Below, piece by piece: positions 24,499 to 33,274 of a stretch of 64,000 bases of DNA; within the stretch, counting starts at the first letter, position 1; each line of letters opens with the position of its first letter. Source of the stretch: Streptomyces reniochalinae. Its GTDB lineage: Bacteria > Actinomycetota > Actinomycetes > Streptomycetales > Streptomycetaceae. Made by a program: the position numbers and the translations under genes. The stretch is taken from positions 1 to 64,000 of the forward strand of contig NZ_QOIM01000042.1 in assembly GCF_003323735.1 (NCBI RefSeq), given 5' to 3'. Below the pieces are notes generated by a model. It was not told the DNA's origin, searched no databases, and saw only the letters and a program-made list of their open reading frames with translations.

Positions 24499-25238
24499 CA
24501 GGCCGCACCTCCCTGGCTGGAGCGGGAAATCGCCGTCGCCTGCTCGATGTCCGGCTTCCGCATGCCTTCGCTCTTCGTCGGAGCCTGGCCGATGCCCGCC
24601 TTCGCCTTCCGCTCCACCGCGCGCATCACACGCGTCAGCAGGAACGCCAGGATGAAGTACATGACCAGGATGATCGTGTAGACCGGGGCGCTCTCACCGA
24701 GCGCGTTGCGCACCAGCGAAGCCCCGAAGGTGATGTCGCCGACGCCCAGGACGGACACCAGCGCGGTGCCCTTGAGCAGCTCGATCAGCAGGTTGTTGGC
24801 GGGCGGGATCATCTCCGGCCACGCCTGCGGCAGCGAGATCTTCGTCAGCCGCTGCCAGGGCGAGAAGCTGAGCGCGATGCCCGCCTCCTGCTGGGCGGGC
24901 GCGACGGCGGCCAGCGCCCCGCGCACGATCTCCGAGCCGTACGCGCCGTAACTCAGGCCGAGCGCGAGCACCGCGGCCCACATCGGCACCAGCTGCCAGC
25001 CGAAGGCGACGGGCAGCACGAAGAACATCCAGAACATCAGGACCAGGGCCGAGGTGCCCCGGAATATCTCCATGTACAGACCGGAGACGAACCGGACGAT
25101 CCACAGCCTGTTCGTCCTGGCCACACCCACCACGAAGGCGACGAAAGCGCCCAGTGCCGCGCTGAAGACGGTCAGCTGGACGGTCACCCACACGCCCTGG
25201 AGGAGCAGCTCCCACAAACCCGAGGTCAGGTCCGTCAT
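24498..25238 (-). CDS. ehuC: EhuC-like ABC transporter permease
   Basis: Second channel subunit. The 246-residue protein has about five spans, with the family motif F-R-G-T-S-A-L-V-L-M-F-W and an EAA loop A-Q-Q-E-A-G-I-A-L-S-F-S-P-W-Q-R-L-T-K-I-S-L-P-Q-A. The C-terminal 25 residues are hydrophilic. ATGA overlaps link it to ehuB upstream and ehuD downstream, so the four genes form one tightly coupled operon. Confidence 0.78.
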   Translation of the reverse strand: MTDLTSGLWELLLQGVWVTVQLTVFSAALGAFVAFVVGVARTNRLWIVRFVSGLYMEIFRGTSALVLMFWMFFVLPVAFGWQLVPMWAAVLALGLSYGAYGSEIVRGALAAVAPAQQEAGIALSFSPWQRLTKISLPQAWPEMIPPANNLLIELLKGTALVSVLGVGDITFGASLVRNALGESAPVYTIILVMYFILAFLLTRVMRAVERKAKAGIGQAPTKSEGMRKPDIEQATAISRSSQGGAA

Positions 25239-26161
25239 GCGCAGCGCTCCTTCGCGGTCATCGTGGTCATCTCCTGCTTCACGAAGCCGAAAGGCTTCAT
25301 GACGCGGAAGAGTTCGCCGCTCTCCTTCATCTTGTGCAGCTCACGGTTGAAGGCGTCGCGCAGCTTCGTCTCGTTCTGCCGGAAGGCGAACGCGCCGGTG
25401 CCCAGGTCCGGCTTGCCCTCCAGCTTCGGAATGAACGCCTCCGTGTACTCGGCCTTGCGGCTCTTGGTCTGCCTGACCACGTTGCGGACGGTCACCGCCG
25501 TCCCCGCGAAGACGTCGGCGCGGCCCTGCTCGACTGCCAGCAGCCCGGCCAGCTGGTCGGGCAGCAGGAGCATCTCCGACTCCTTGAGCCCCGCCTCCTC
25601 CGCGTAGGCGATCTCGGCGTAGCCGGTGCCGGTCGCCATCTTGGCGCCGGCCTTCGCGATGTCCTCGTAGCTGTTGAGGTTCTTCGGATTGCCCTTGCGC
25701 ACGATGAACGCGTCCCGCATCTCGTACTCGGGATCCGCGAACAGCACCTGCTCGCACCGTGTGGGCGTGATGTACATGCCTGCCGCGACCACGTCGAACT
25801 GCTGCGAGTTGAGCCCCGGGATCAGCGAGTTGAACTCGGTCGGGAACGGCTGGACCTTCGAGACGCCCAGCCGCTCGAAGATGATCCGGGCGATCGCGGG
25901 CGAGGTCCCCGTCAGTTTGCCGTGCTTGTCGATGTAGCTGTAGGGCTGTTCACCGGCGAGGCCCAGCTTCACCGTGCCCTGGGCCTTCAGCCGTTCCAGC
26001 AGATCCCCCCCGTTCTTGGCGTCCGCGCTGGACACCCGACTGCATGCGGTTGTCGCCCCGAGCGCACTCACCGCACCCAAGGACGCCGCTCCTGCGAGCA
26101 GCGACCGACGGCTCAAACGTCTCCCGGCACGAGTGGTGTTGTTCCTCTGTGGTGGAGCCAT
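25235..26161 (-). CDS. ehuB: EhuB-like substrate-binding lipoprotein
   Basis: Extracellular ligand-binding component. The 308-residue protein begins with a twin-arginine-type signal (R-R-L-S-R-R-S-L-L-A-G) ending near a possible lipobox T-T-A-C-S, followed by a type 2 periplasmic-binding domain starting V-K-L-G-L-A-G-E-Q-P-Y-S-Y. Start 26161 is the nearest ATG to the signal; ribosome site is weak, and ATG 26203 is an alternative. First gene of ehuBCDA, divergent from the DUF3830 gene, with 133 bp between them. Confidence 0.78.
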   Translation of the reverse strand: MAPPQRNNTTRAGRRLSRRSLLAGAASLGAVSALGATTACSRVSSADAKNGGDLLERLKAQGTVKLGLAGEQPYSYIDKHGKLTGTSPAIARIIFERLGVSKVQPFPTEFNSLIPGLNSQQFDVVAAGMYITPTRCEQVLFADPEYEMRDAFIVRKGNPKNLNSYEDIAKAGAKMATGTGYAEIAYAEEAGLKESEMLLLPDQLAGLLAVEQGRADVFAGTAVTVRNVVRQTKSRKAEYTEAFIPKLEGKPDLGTGAFAFRQNETKLRDAFNRELHKMKESGELFRVMKPFGFVKQEMTTMTAKERCA

Positions 26162-26294
26162 GGGCGCGCGGCTACCCAACCGGGATGAAGATATGCGGAT
26201 CATTTCCGGCCTGTGATGGGGTCGCGACATGCCCGATGTCTGGGCCACCATTGATCCGTCATTGCGCAACACGCTCACCTGGTGCGGAGGCACG

Positions 26295-26816
26295 ATGCCT
26301 GATCGCTTCATCGAAGTGTCGTTGGACAAGCGGGGAGTCAGCTGCACGGCAAAGCTGCTCGACGACCGCGCACCGATCACCTGCGCCGCCGTATGGGACG
26401 CGCTGCCGCTCGGCGGCGACGTCTACCACGCGAAGTACGCGCGCAACGAGATCTACGCGCTCATCCCCCCGTTCGCTCCGCAGGAGCCGCCGCTGGAGAA
26501 CCCCACCATCACTCCCATCCCGGGTGACCTGTGTTATTTCACCTTCTCCGACACCCAGCTGGCGACCTCGTCCTACGGCTACGAGGCCGCGGCCGAGCAG
26601 CGCGGGAACGAGGCCGCGCACGCGGGGCGCAACACCGTCATCGACCTCGCGCTGTTCTACGAGCGCAACAATCTGCTGATCAACGGTGATGCGGGGTGGG
26701 TGCCCGGCATTGTGTGGGGGCAGGTCGTGGAGGGGCTCGACGGGATGGCGGAGGCCTGTCAGGATCTTTGGCGCGCCGGAGCGCTTGGCGAAAGTCTCAA
26801 CTTTCGCCGGGCCTGA
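26295..26816 (+). CDS. DUF3830 family protein
   Basis: Protein of unknown function, 173 residues. It shows a conserved soluble fold with V-S-C-T-A-K-L-L-D-D-R-A-P-I-T-C near the start and P-G-D-L-C-Y-F-T-F-S-D-T in the middle, a pattern I associate with DUF3830. Relatives sit beside amino-acid transporters and Asp/Glu racemase-like enzymes, as here. The cyclophilin-like spacing of these motifs is suggestive only. ATG 26295 is chosen because GGAGG at 26286-26290 precedes it; an upstream ATG at 26229 lacks one. It is divergent from ehuB and probably belongs to the same regulon. Confidence 0.75.
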   Translation: MPDRFIEVSLDKRGVSCTAKLLDDRAPITCAAVWDALPLGGDVYHAKYARNEIYALIPPFAPQEPPLENPTITPIPGDLCYFTFSDTQLATSSYGYEAAAEQRGNEAAHAGRNTVIDLALFYERNNLLINGDAGWVPGIVWGQVVEGLDGMAEACQDLWRAGALGESLNFRRA

Positions 26817-27336
26817 CCTTCTCTGGGGGCTCGCCCCCTGTCCCCCTCGTGGGGCGGGCCCCCCAGAGCCTGCCCTTTTCCAGTGGGGCCGCCCACCCCT
26901 CATGGGCCTGTCCTCTGTCTGGGGGGCTCCTCACCCAGACTCCGTCCGGGGGGACCCCCACCCCAGGCCCCCGGCCCCTCGCCGGGGAGGCTTTGGGGCG
27001 GCGCTGCCCCCCAAAGGCCCCCCGCTACGGGGGCTCCGCCCCCCTAGGAACCCCCGCCACGGGGCTCCGCCCCCTGGACCCCCACAGGAGACAGAACCGC
27101 AGTACGCAGGTGCTGGGCCATCTCTCACGCAAGAGGGCCCTCCCAGATACTCCAGGGGGCTCCTACGGGGGGCGGAGCCCCCCGTAGCGGGGGGCAGTTG
27201 GGGGGCGGAGCCGCCCCAACGCCCGGCCGGCGAGGCCAAGGGGGTGTGGGGGCGGAGCCCCCACCACGGCCGAGGGCACCTCAAAGAAAGAAGGGGAAGA
27301 CCATGGGGGCAGGGGCGCAGCCCCGAGGAGAAGGGG
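26817..27336. repeat. GC-rich inverted-repeat region without genes
   Basis: About 520 bp with runs of G and C and many copies of GGGGCTCCGCCCC or its complement. A 27-nt block at 27018-27044 recurs inverted, with one extra base, at 27167-27194. The second copy contains a perfect 11-bp hairpin CTACGGGGGGC-GGA-GCCCCCCGTAG at 27163-27187. Open frames across it are proline/glycine shadows and lack coding signals. It lies between two genes that end towards each other (DUF3830 and amidase) and could act as a transcription barrier. Confidence 0.75.
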
Positions 27337-28746
27337 TCACAGGGTCGAGGGGAGCTCGGAGGTGATGCCGCTCTCGAACAGAGCGTGCGCCGCACTCAGG
27401 ACGAGGGCATCCGCGTGTCGCGCCCCGACAAGCTGCACTCCCACAGGCAACCCCCGCTCATCCGCGCCGCACGGCACCGACGCCGCGGGCTGCTGGGTCA
27501 TGTTGAACGGGTAGGAGAACGGCGTCCATTCCGTCCACCGCTCCATTCCGGAGCCCTCCGGCACCTCGACGCCCGCCGCGAAGGCGGTCAGCGGCATGGT
27601 GGGCGTCACCAGGAGGTCGTACCGCTCGTGGAAGGCGCCCATGTGCTTGCCCAGCGCCATGCGTTCGTCGACGGCGGCCAAATAGTCGAGGGCGCTGCGC
27701 GCGGCGCCGTCCTCGCAGACGTCCCGTAGGCCGGGATCCAGCCCCGCCCGCTGATCATGGCTGAAATGTTGCGTCACGCGGGCGGCGCCGCTGAACCACA
27801 GGGTGTGGAAGGACTCGACCGGGTCGGTGAAGGAGGGGTCGGTCTCCTCCACGACAGCGCCGAGCTCCTCGAGCAGGGCCACGGCCTTGCCCACGGCGGC
27901 CGCGACATCGGGTGCCACCCGGACGCGGCCGCCGAAGTCGGGCGAGTAGGCGACGCGCAGACCCCGCACGCCCTCGGCCCCGGCCGCCAGGGCGCCTCGG
28001 AAGCTGTGCGGCACAGGCCCCAGGTGGGACCAGTCGCGCGAATCCGGGCTGCTGATGATGTCCATGAGCAGCGCGGCGTCCTCGGCGTCCCGCGTCATGG
28101 GGCCGACGTGGGCGAGAGTGCCGAAGGCGCTCGCCGGGTAGATCGGTACCCGCCCGTAGGTGGGCTTCAGCGCGAAGATGCCGCAGAAGGAGGCGGGGAT
28201 GCGGACGGACCCGCCGCCGTCCGTGCCGAGCGAGAGCGGCCCGGCGCCGGCCGCCACGGCGGCCGCGCTGCCGCCGCTGGAGCCGCCCGCCGTGCGGTCG
28301 GGCGCGTGCGGGTTGCCGGTCGCTCCGTGGCGGGGGCTGTCGGTGACACCCTTCCAGCCGAACTCGGGGGTCGTCGTCTTGCCGAGGAAGACGGCGCCGT
28401 TCTCGCGCAGCCGGGCGACCGAGGGCGCGTCCTCGTCCCAGGGCCCTTCGCCGGACACGGCCTGCGACCCCTTCAGCGTGGGGCCGCCCCGCTGGAGCAG
28501 GATGTCCTTGACGGTCACCGGCACCCCGTCGACGGGGCCCAGCGGCTCGCCGCGGCGCCACCGGTCCGTCGACTCCTCGGCCTGGCGCAGCGCGGCCTCC
28601 TGGTCGATGCGGACGAAGGCGTTGACCCGCTCCTGCGTCTCCGCCGCGCGCTCCAGCGCCGCCCGGGTGACCTCGGTGGGGGAGAAGTCCCCCGTTTCGT
28701 AGCCCGCCGCGAGCTGGGTCGCGGTCAGGGCGGTGAGATCGGACAT
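27337..28746 (-). CDS. amidase (amidase-signature family)
   Basis: Predicted to hydrolyse an amide such as a carboxamide or N-acyl compound in the cytosol. The 469-residue protein has the amidase-signature Ser-cisSer-Lys triad: Lys80 in V-T-V-K-D, the Ser pair at 156-157 in G-G-S-S-G-G-S, and the nucleophile Ser180 in T-D-G-G-G-S-V-R-I-P. Length and layout match glutamyl-tRNA amidotransferase A-like and nicotinamidase-like amidases, but no gatB or gatC is near. It follows the hydroxyacid dehydrogenase gene in the same orientation, with three hairpins between them. Confidence 0.9.
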   Translation of the reverse strand: MSDLTALTATQLAAGYETGDFSPTEVTRAALERAAETQERVNAFVRIDQEAALRQAEESTDRWRRGEPLGPVDGVPVTVKDILLQRGGPTLKGSQAVSGEGPWDEDAPSVARLRENGAVFLGKTTTPEFGWKGVTDSPRHGATGNPHAPDRTAGGSSGGSAAAVAAGAGPLSLGTDGGGSVRIPASFCGIFALKPTYGRVPIYPASAFGTLAHVGPMTRDAEDAALLMDIISSPDSRDWSHLGPVPHSFRGALAAGAEGVRGLRVAYSPDFGGRVRVAPDVAAAVGKAVALLEELGAVVEETDPSFTDPVESFHTLWFSGAARVTQHFSHDQRAGLDPGLRDVCEDGAARSALDYLAAVDERMALGKHMGAFHERYDLLVTPTMPLTAFAAGVEVPEGSGMERWTEWTPFSYPFNMTQQPAASVPCGADERGLPVGVQLVGARHADALVLSAAHALFESGITSELPSTL

Positions 28747-28767
28747 GACGAAACCTTCCGAGAGACC

Positions 28768-28853
28768 GGGCGGCCCCCGACGGGCCGCCCGAACCGAGGG
28801 GCCCCGCCCCGGCGGGGCCCCGACAACGGTGATGCCGGGCCCCGCCGGGCCCG
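28768..28853 (-). terminator. three tandem hairpins after the hydroxyacid dehydrogenase gene
   Basis: Hairpins at 28768-28790 (GGGCGGCCC stem), 28798-28821 (GGGGCCCCGCC stem) and 28836-28853 (CGGGCCC stem) fill most of a 139-bp gap. They could end transcription of the dehydrogenase gene or reduce read-through into the amidase gene. Confidence 0.6.
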
Positions 28854-28885
28854 TGGGCGGGTCCTGGCGGGGCGCCCGCAGGGGC

Positions 28886-29896
28886 TCAGGGCTGCGGCGC
28901 CGCCGGTCCGGCGGGCGCAGCGGCGGCCGCGGGGGCCGTGGGGACGTAGCCGAGGCGCTTGTCGACGACGTTGTGCAGCGGTTGGCCCCTCTCCCAGCGG
29001 TCGTAGTTGTCCAGGAACTGTTCGGCGAGGTCGTCGCGCCAGCCGAGGGTGTCGCCGCACATGTGGGGGGAGATGAGGAGCCCGGGGACGTCCCACAGCC
29101 TGCTGTCGGCGGGGAGGGGTTCCGCCGCGAACACGTCCAGGGCCGCTCCGCTGATCCGGTGCTCCAGGAGGGCGTCGACCAGGTCGTCCTCGACGACGTG
29201 CTGGCCCCTGCCGACGTTCACGAAGTGCGCTTCGGGCTTCATGCGCGCAAACATCGCGGCGTCGAACATGCCGGCGGACTCGGGGGTCAGCGGTGCCACG
29301 CACACGACCCAGTCGGAGTCGCCCACGAGGTGGGGGAGGGAGGCGGTGGCGTGGACGCGCCCGAATTCTGGATCGGTGTCCCGTGCGGTCCGGCCGACGA
29401 GGTCCACTTTGACACCGAGTGCCAGTAGTGCGCGGCCGATTTCCCGGCCGATCGGACCCGAACCGACGACGGTCGCGCGACTTCCGCCGACGCGGAATGT
29501 CTCCCGGTGCCGCCAACGCCTCTGCCGTTGCAATTCCCAAGTGCCACGGAAATCCTTGGCCATGGCTAGTACGAGGCCCAGGACGTATTCGGCAATCGGC
29601 CGGTCGAAGACGCCTCTGGCATTCGTGATGACGGTGTCGCGCGCGTCGGCCAGTTCCGGAAGCAGCCGGTCCACGCCGGCGCTGGGGGTGTGCACCCAGC
29701 GTGGCCGCGGGCCGTCGCCCGGCCACGCCCGGCGGACCGCGTCGGAGAGGAAGTCCCAGACCAACAGGACGTCGGCGGCGGGGAGTTGCTCGGCGAGCGT
29801 CTTCTCGTCGGCGTGGACGACACGTGCGCGCCCCGCCAGCCGGTCGAGGCGCGGCAGCGGCTCGGCATCGAGGACAAGAACGCAGGTTTCGGACAT
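28886..29896 (-). CDS. D-2-hydroxyacid dehydrogenase family protein
   Basis: Predicted NAD(P)-dependent reductase or oxidase of a 2-keto/2-hydroxy acid. The 336-residue protein has the nucleotide-binding V-G-S-G-P-I-G-R-E-I-G-R-A-L segment, A-P-L-T-P-E-S, N-V-G-R-G-Q-H-V-V-E-D-D-L and the catalytic His in I-S-P-H-M-C-G-D-T. The last 20 residues are Ala/Pro-rich. Start 29896 is the ATG nearest the conserved N-terminus, with a weak ribosome site; the frame is open up to 29989. A 12-bp palindrome lies just upstream. It is divergent from a racemase-like gene. Confidence 0.87.
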   Translation of the reverse strand: MSETCVLVLDAEPLPRLDRLAGRARVVHADEKTLAEQLPAADVLLVWDFLSDAVRRAWPGDGPRPRWVHTPSAGVDRLLPELADARDTVITNARGVFDRPIAEYVLGLVLAMAKDFRGTWELQRQRRWRHRETFRVGGSRATVVGSGPIGREIGRALLALGVKVDLVGRTARDTDPEFGRVHATASLPHLVGDSDWVVCVAPLTPESAGMFDAAMFARMKPEAHFVNVGRGQHVVEDDLVDALLEHRISGAALDVFAAEPLPADSRLWDVPGLLISPHMCGDTLGWRDDLAEQFLDNYDRWERGQPLHNVVDKRLGYVPTAPAAAAAPAGPAAPQP

Positions 29897-29907
29897 AGGC
29901 AGGAAAC

Positions 29908-29919
29908 CGTTTCGAAACG
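29908..29919. promoter_or_regulatory. palindrome CGTTTCGAAACG, candidate operator
   Basis: A perfect 12-bp palindrome, unusually AT-containing for this genome, about 12 bp before the start of the hydroxyacid dehydrogenase gene in the divergent control region (29897-30143). A local regulator such as the IclR protein might bind it; no experiment or second copy supports that. Confidence 0.45.
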
Positions 29920-30143
29920 CAGGGATGGTTGGCTGAGGGTGTGAGCCGACGAGGGACGGGAACCAGCCTCTGATGGCGGGATTGACCACGGTAGGGAGCG
30001 GAAACTACCTTCGTCAACAAAGACATCTGCCCCGGCGTCCCGGCTTCTGACCGGCTTTGCAGTTCTTGTGGTTCCTTGACTTCCCTTGACTCAGGGGCCT
30101 TCTGGCCATGAGCCATTCCCCTCCGTTCTTTTGGGGCCCGAAA

Positions 30144-31106
30144 ATGGACGTCTCCTTCCTCGGCGGACCGCTGCCGCAGCGCGGCGTGGGAATCGTCGCT
30201 CCCTTCGACTTCGCACTGGACCGCGAACTCTGGCGCTGGGTGCCGGACGACGTGTCCCTGCACCTGACCCGCACCCCGTTCGTCCCCGTCGAGGTCAGCC
30301 TGGACCTCGCTCGCCTGGTCAGCGAGCACGAGACACTCCGTGAGGCGGTACGGGCGCTCAGTGCCGTGGCCCCCGAAGTGGTGGCCTACGCCTGTACATC
30401 CGGGAGTTTCGTGGGGGGCACGGCCGGTGAGCGGGCCATGACCTCGGCCATGGCCGACGCGGGCGAGATCCCCTCGCTCACCACCTCAGGCGCCCTGCTG
30501 GAGGCGCTGCGGGAGATCGACGCCCGGCGGATCGCGCTGGTCACCCCCTACACCAAGTCGGTGACCGACTCGCTGGAGGACTACCTGGACGAGGCGGGCA
30601 TCGGCATCAGCGGCCGCTGCTACCTGGGGCTGACCCGGCACATCTGGCGGGTGCCGTACCGGGACGTGGTCGACATGGCGCGGGAGGCGGTGGTGGACGC
30701 GCCGGACGCGCTGTTCATCTCCTGCACCAACCTGCCCACGTACGACGTGATCCCGCAGCTGGAGGCCGAGCTGCGGATGCCGGTGCTCTCCGCCAACCAG
30801 GTCACCATGTGGGCGGCGCTGCGCGCCGTCGGCAAGGAGGCGGTCGGCCCCTACCAGGCGCTGCTCGACCCGGTCGCCCGGCGCGGCCCCGCCGCCATGA
30901 CCTCCTCGATCGCCACCCAGCCGCTCGCGCACGAGACGGACGGCCTGGTGGAGCCGGAGGAAGTGCCGGTGGAGCACGAGCCGGAGGCGGCGCTCGCGGG
31001 CGCGGGCACCGAGCCGGCCGAGCCCCTGGAGGGGCCCGCCGACCTCGGATACGGGCAGGCCCTTCACCCGGACGAGTGGGGCGGCGGCGCCCAGCCCCCC
31101 GCCTGA
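30144..31106 (+). CDS. maleate isomerase / Asp-Glu racemase superfamily protein, two-cysteine type
   Basis: Predicted cofactor-independent isomerase, racemase or decarboxylase. The 320-residue protein has both conserved cysteines: Cys84 in Y-A-C-T-S-G-S-F and Cys194 in I-S-C-T-N-L-P-T, as in maleate isomerase, and hydrophobic strands between them. The last 65 residues are acidic and Pro/Glu-rich and not part of the fold. Start 30144 is favoured because homologues begin near M-D-V-S-F-L-G-G; ATG 30108 is possible. The second, related gene follows about 150 bp later. Confidence 0.8.
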   Translation: MDVSFLGGPLPQRGVGIVAPFDFALDRELWRWVPDDVSLHLTRTPFVPVEVSLDLARLVSEHETLREAVRALSAVAPEVVAYACTSGSFVGGTAGERAMTSAMADAGEIPSLTTSGALLEALREIDARRIALVTPYTKSVTDSLEDYLDEAGIGISGRCYLGLTRHIWRVPYRDVVDMAREAVVDAPDALFISCTNLPTYDVIPQLEAELRMPVLSANQVTMWAALRAVGKEAVGPYQALLDPVARRGPAAMTSSIATQPLAHETDGLVEPEEVPVEHEPEAALAGAGTEPAEPLEGPADLGYGQALHPDEWGGGAQPPA

Positions 31107-31204
31107 CCGGACCCGGGGCCCGAGCGGCCCCGCGATCTGACGAGACCCGGGGCCTCACGAGGCCCGTGGTCCGACGAGACCCGGGCCCGACGGGCCCGGG
31201 GACT
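31103..31204. repeat. 34-nt tandem repeat, three copies, across a stop codon
   Basis: Units start at 31103, 31137 and 31171 and share the C(T/C)GAC-GAGACCCGGG pattern with GGCC hairpins. The first contains the stop codon (31104-31106) of the upstream gene. The array lies in the gap between two racemase-like genes and can also form hairpins. Confidence 0.65.
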
Positions 31205-31259
31205 TTCCCCTGCACCCACCCACAGCGGCGACAGCTGCGAGCTCTCACAGGAGGCGTAG

Positions 31260-31997
31260 ATGGCACAGGCGGCATCGGCCCCGGCGGTCGGATTCCTCTA
31301 CCCCGGCTACTCGGCCGAGGACGACTATCCGAGGCTGGAGCGGATCCTCGCGGAGGCGGGCACCGAGGTGCGGCTGCCGCTGGTGCACACCGACATCGGC
31401 GAGGACGCGCACCGGGTGGACGCCCTGCTGGAGATGGGCTCGGCCGCCCGGCTCGCCGCCAAGGTGGAGGAGGCCAAGGGGCACGGCATCCAGGCGGTGG
31501 TGTGGGCGTGCACCAGCGCGAGCTTCGTCTTCGGCTGGGACGGCGCGCACGAGCAGGTGCGGGAGCTGGGGGAGACGGCGTCGCTGCCGGCCTCCAGCAC
31601 CTCCTTCGCCTTCGCCCACGCCGTCCGCGATCTCGCCCTCGAGCGGGTCAGTATCGCGGCGACCTATCCGGAGGACGTGGCCGACCTGTTCCGGGGCTTC
31701 CTGCGGGCGGCCGGGGCCGAGGTCGTCGCCATGCGCGGCAGCGGCATCATCACCGCGGCCGAGGTGGGCACCTGGGGCGAGGAGGAGGTGCTGGCCCTGG
31801 CCAGGGGCGGCGACCATCCGGAGGCCGAGGCGGTGCTGCTCCCCGACACCGCCCTGCACACGGCGGCCCACATCCCTGCGCTGGAGGCCGAGCTGGGCAA
31901 GCCCGTGCTGACGGCCAACCAGGTGACGGCGAAGGAGGGCCTGCGCCTGCTGGACGTCAAGGCGCGCTGCCCGGCACTGGGCGCTCTCTTCGCCTGA
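31260..31997 (+). CDS. Asp/Glu racemase-like protein with one catalytic cysteine replaced
   Basis: A relative of the preceding gene, 245 residues. Cys84 in V-W-A-C-T-S-A-S-F is kept, but where the neighbour has F-I-S-C-T-N-L-P-T this one reads L-L-P-D-T-A-L-H-T, so the second catalytic position appears to be Asp196. Single-cysteine members of this superfamily, such as arylmalonate decarboxylase, have changed chemistry, so this may be a decarboxylase, a hydrolase or a non-racemising isomerase. The ATG has AGGAGG closely upstream. Confidence 0.78.
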   Translation: MAQAASAPAVGFLYPGYSAEDDYPRLERILAEAGTEVRLPLVHTDIGEDAHRVDALLEMGSAARLAAKVEEAKGHGIQAVVWACTSASFVFGWDGAHEQVRELGETASLPASSTSFAFAHAVRDLALERVSIAATYPEDVADLFRGFLRAAGAEVVAMRGSGIITAAEVGTWGEEEVLALARGGDHPEAEAVLLPDTALHTAAHIPALEAELGKPVLTANQVTAKEGLRLLDVKARCPALGALFA

Positions 31998-32008
31998 CGG
32001 GCGCCTTC

Positions 32009-32037
32009 GCCCGCCAGGGCCGCCGGCCCTGGCGGGC
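32009..32037 (+). terminator. terminator after the second racemase-like gene
   Basis: A perfect 13-bp stem, GCCCGCCAGGGCC and its complement, with a 3-base loop, 12 bp after the stop codon. No T-run. Confidence 0.75.
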
Positions 32038-32152
32038 GGGCCGGGAAGACAGCCGCCTCCCGGCGTGTTGTACCGGTTCGTGGGTCGTGCACCCGTACCC
32101 GTGCGGGCGGGTCCGTCCCACGTATCCGTACGCGCGAGGAAGGCGAGCCACC

Positions 32153-33252
<1,100 letters not shown>

Positions 33253-33274
<22 letters not shown>

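Noticed and set aside
23034..31997. Complete ectoine-degradation (ehu-eut) cluster
   Set aside because: The importer resembles ehu, but the characteristic downstream eutBCDE/doeAB enzymes were not found; only racemase-family proteins are shared.
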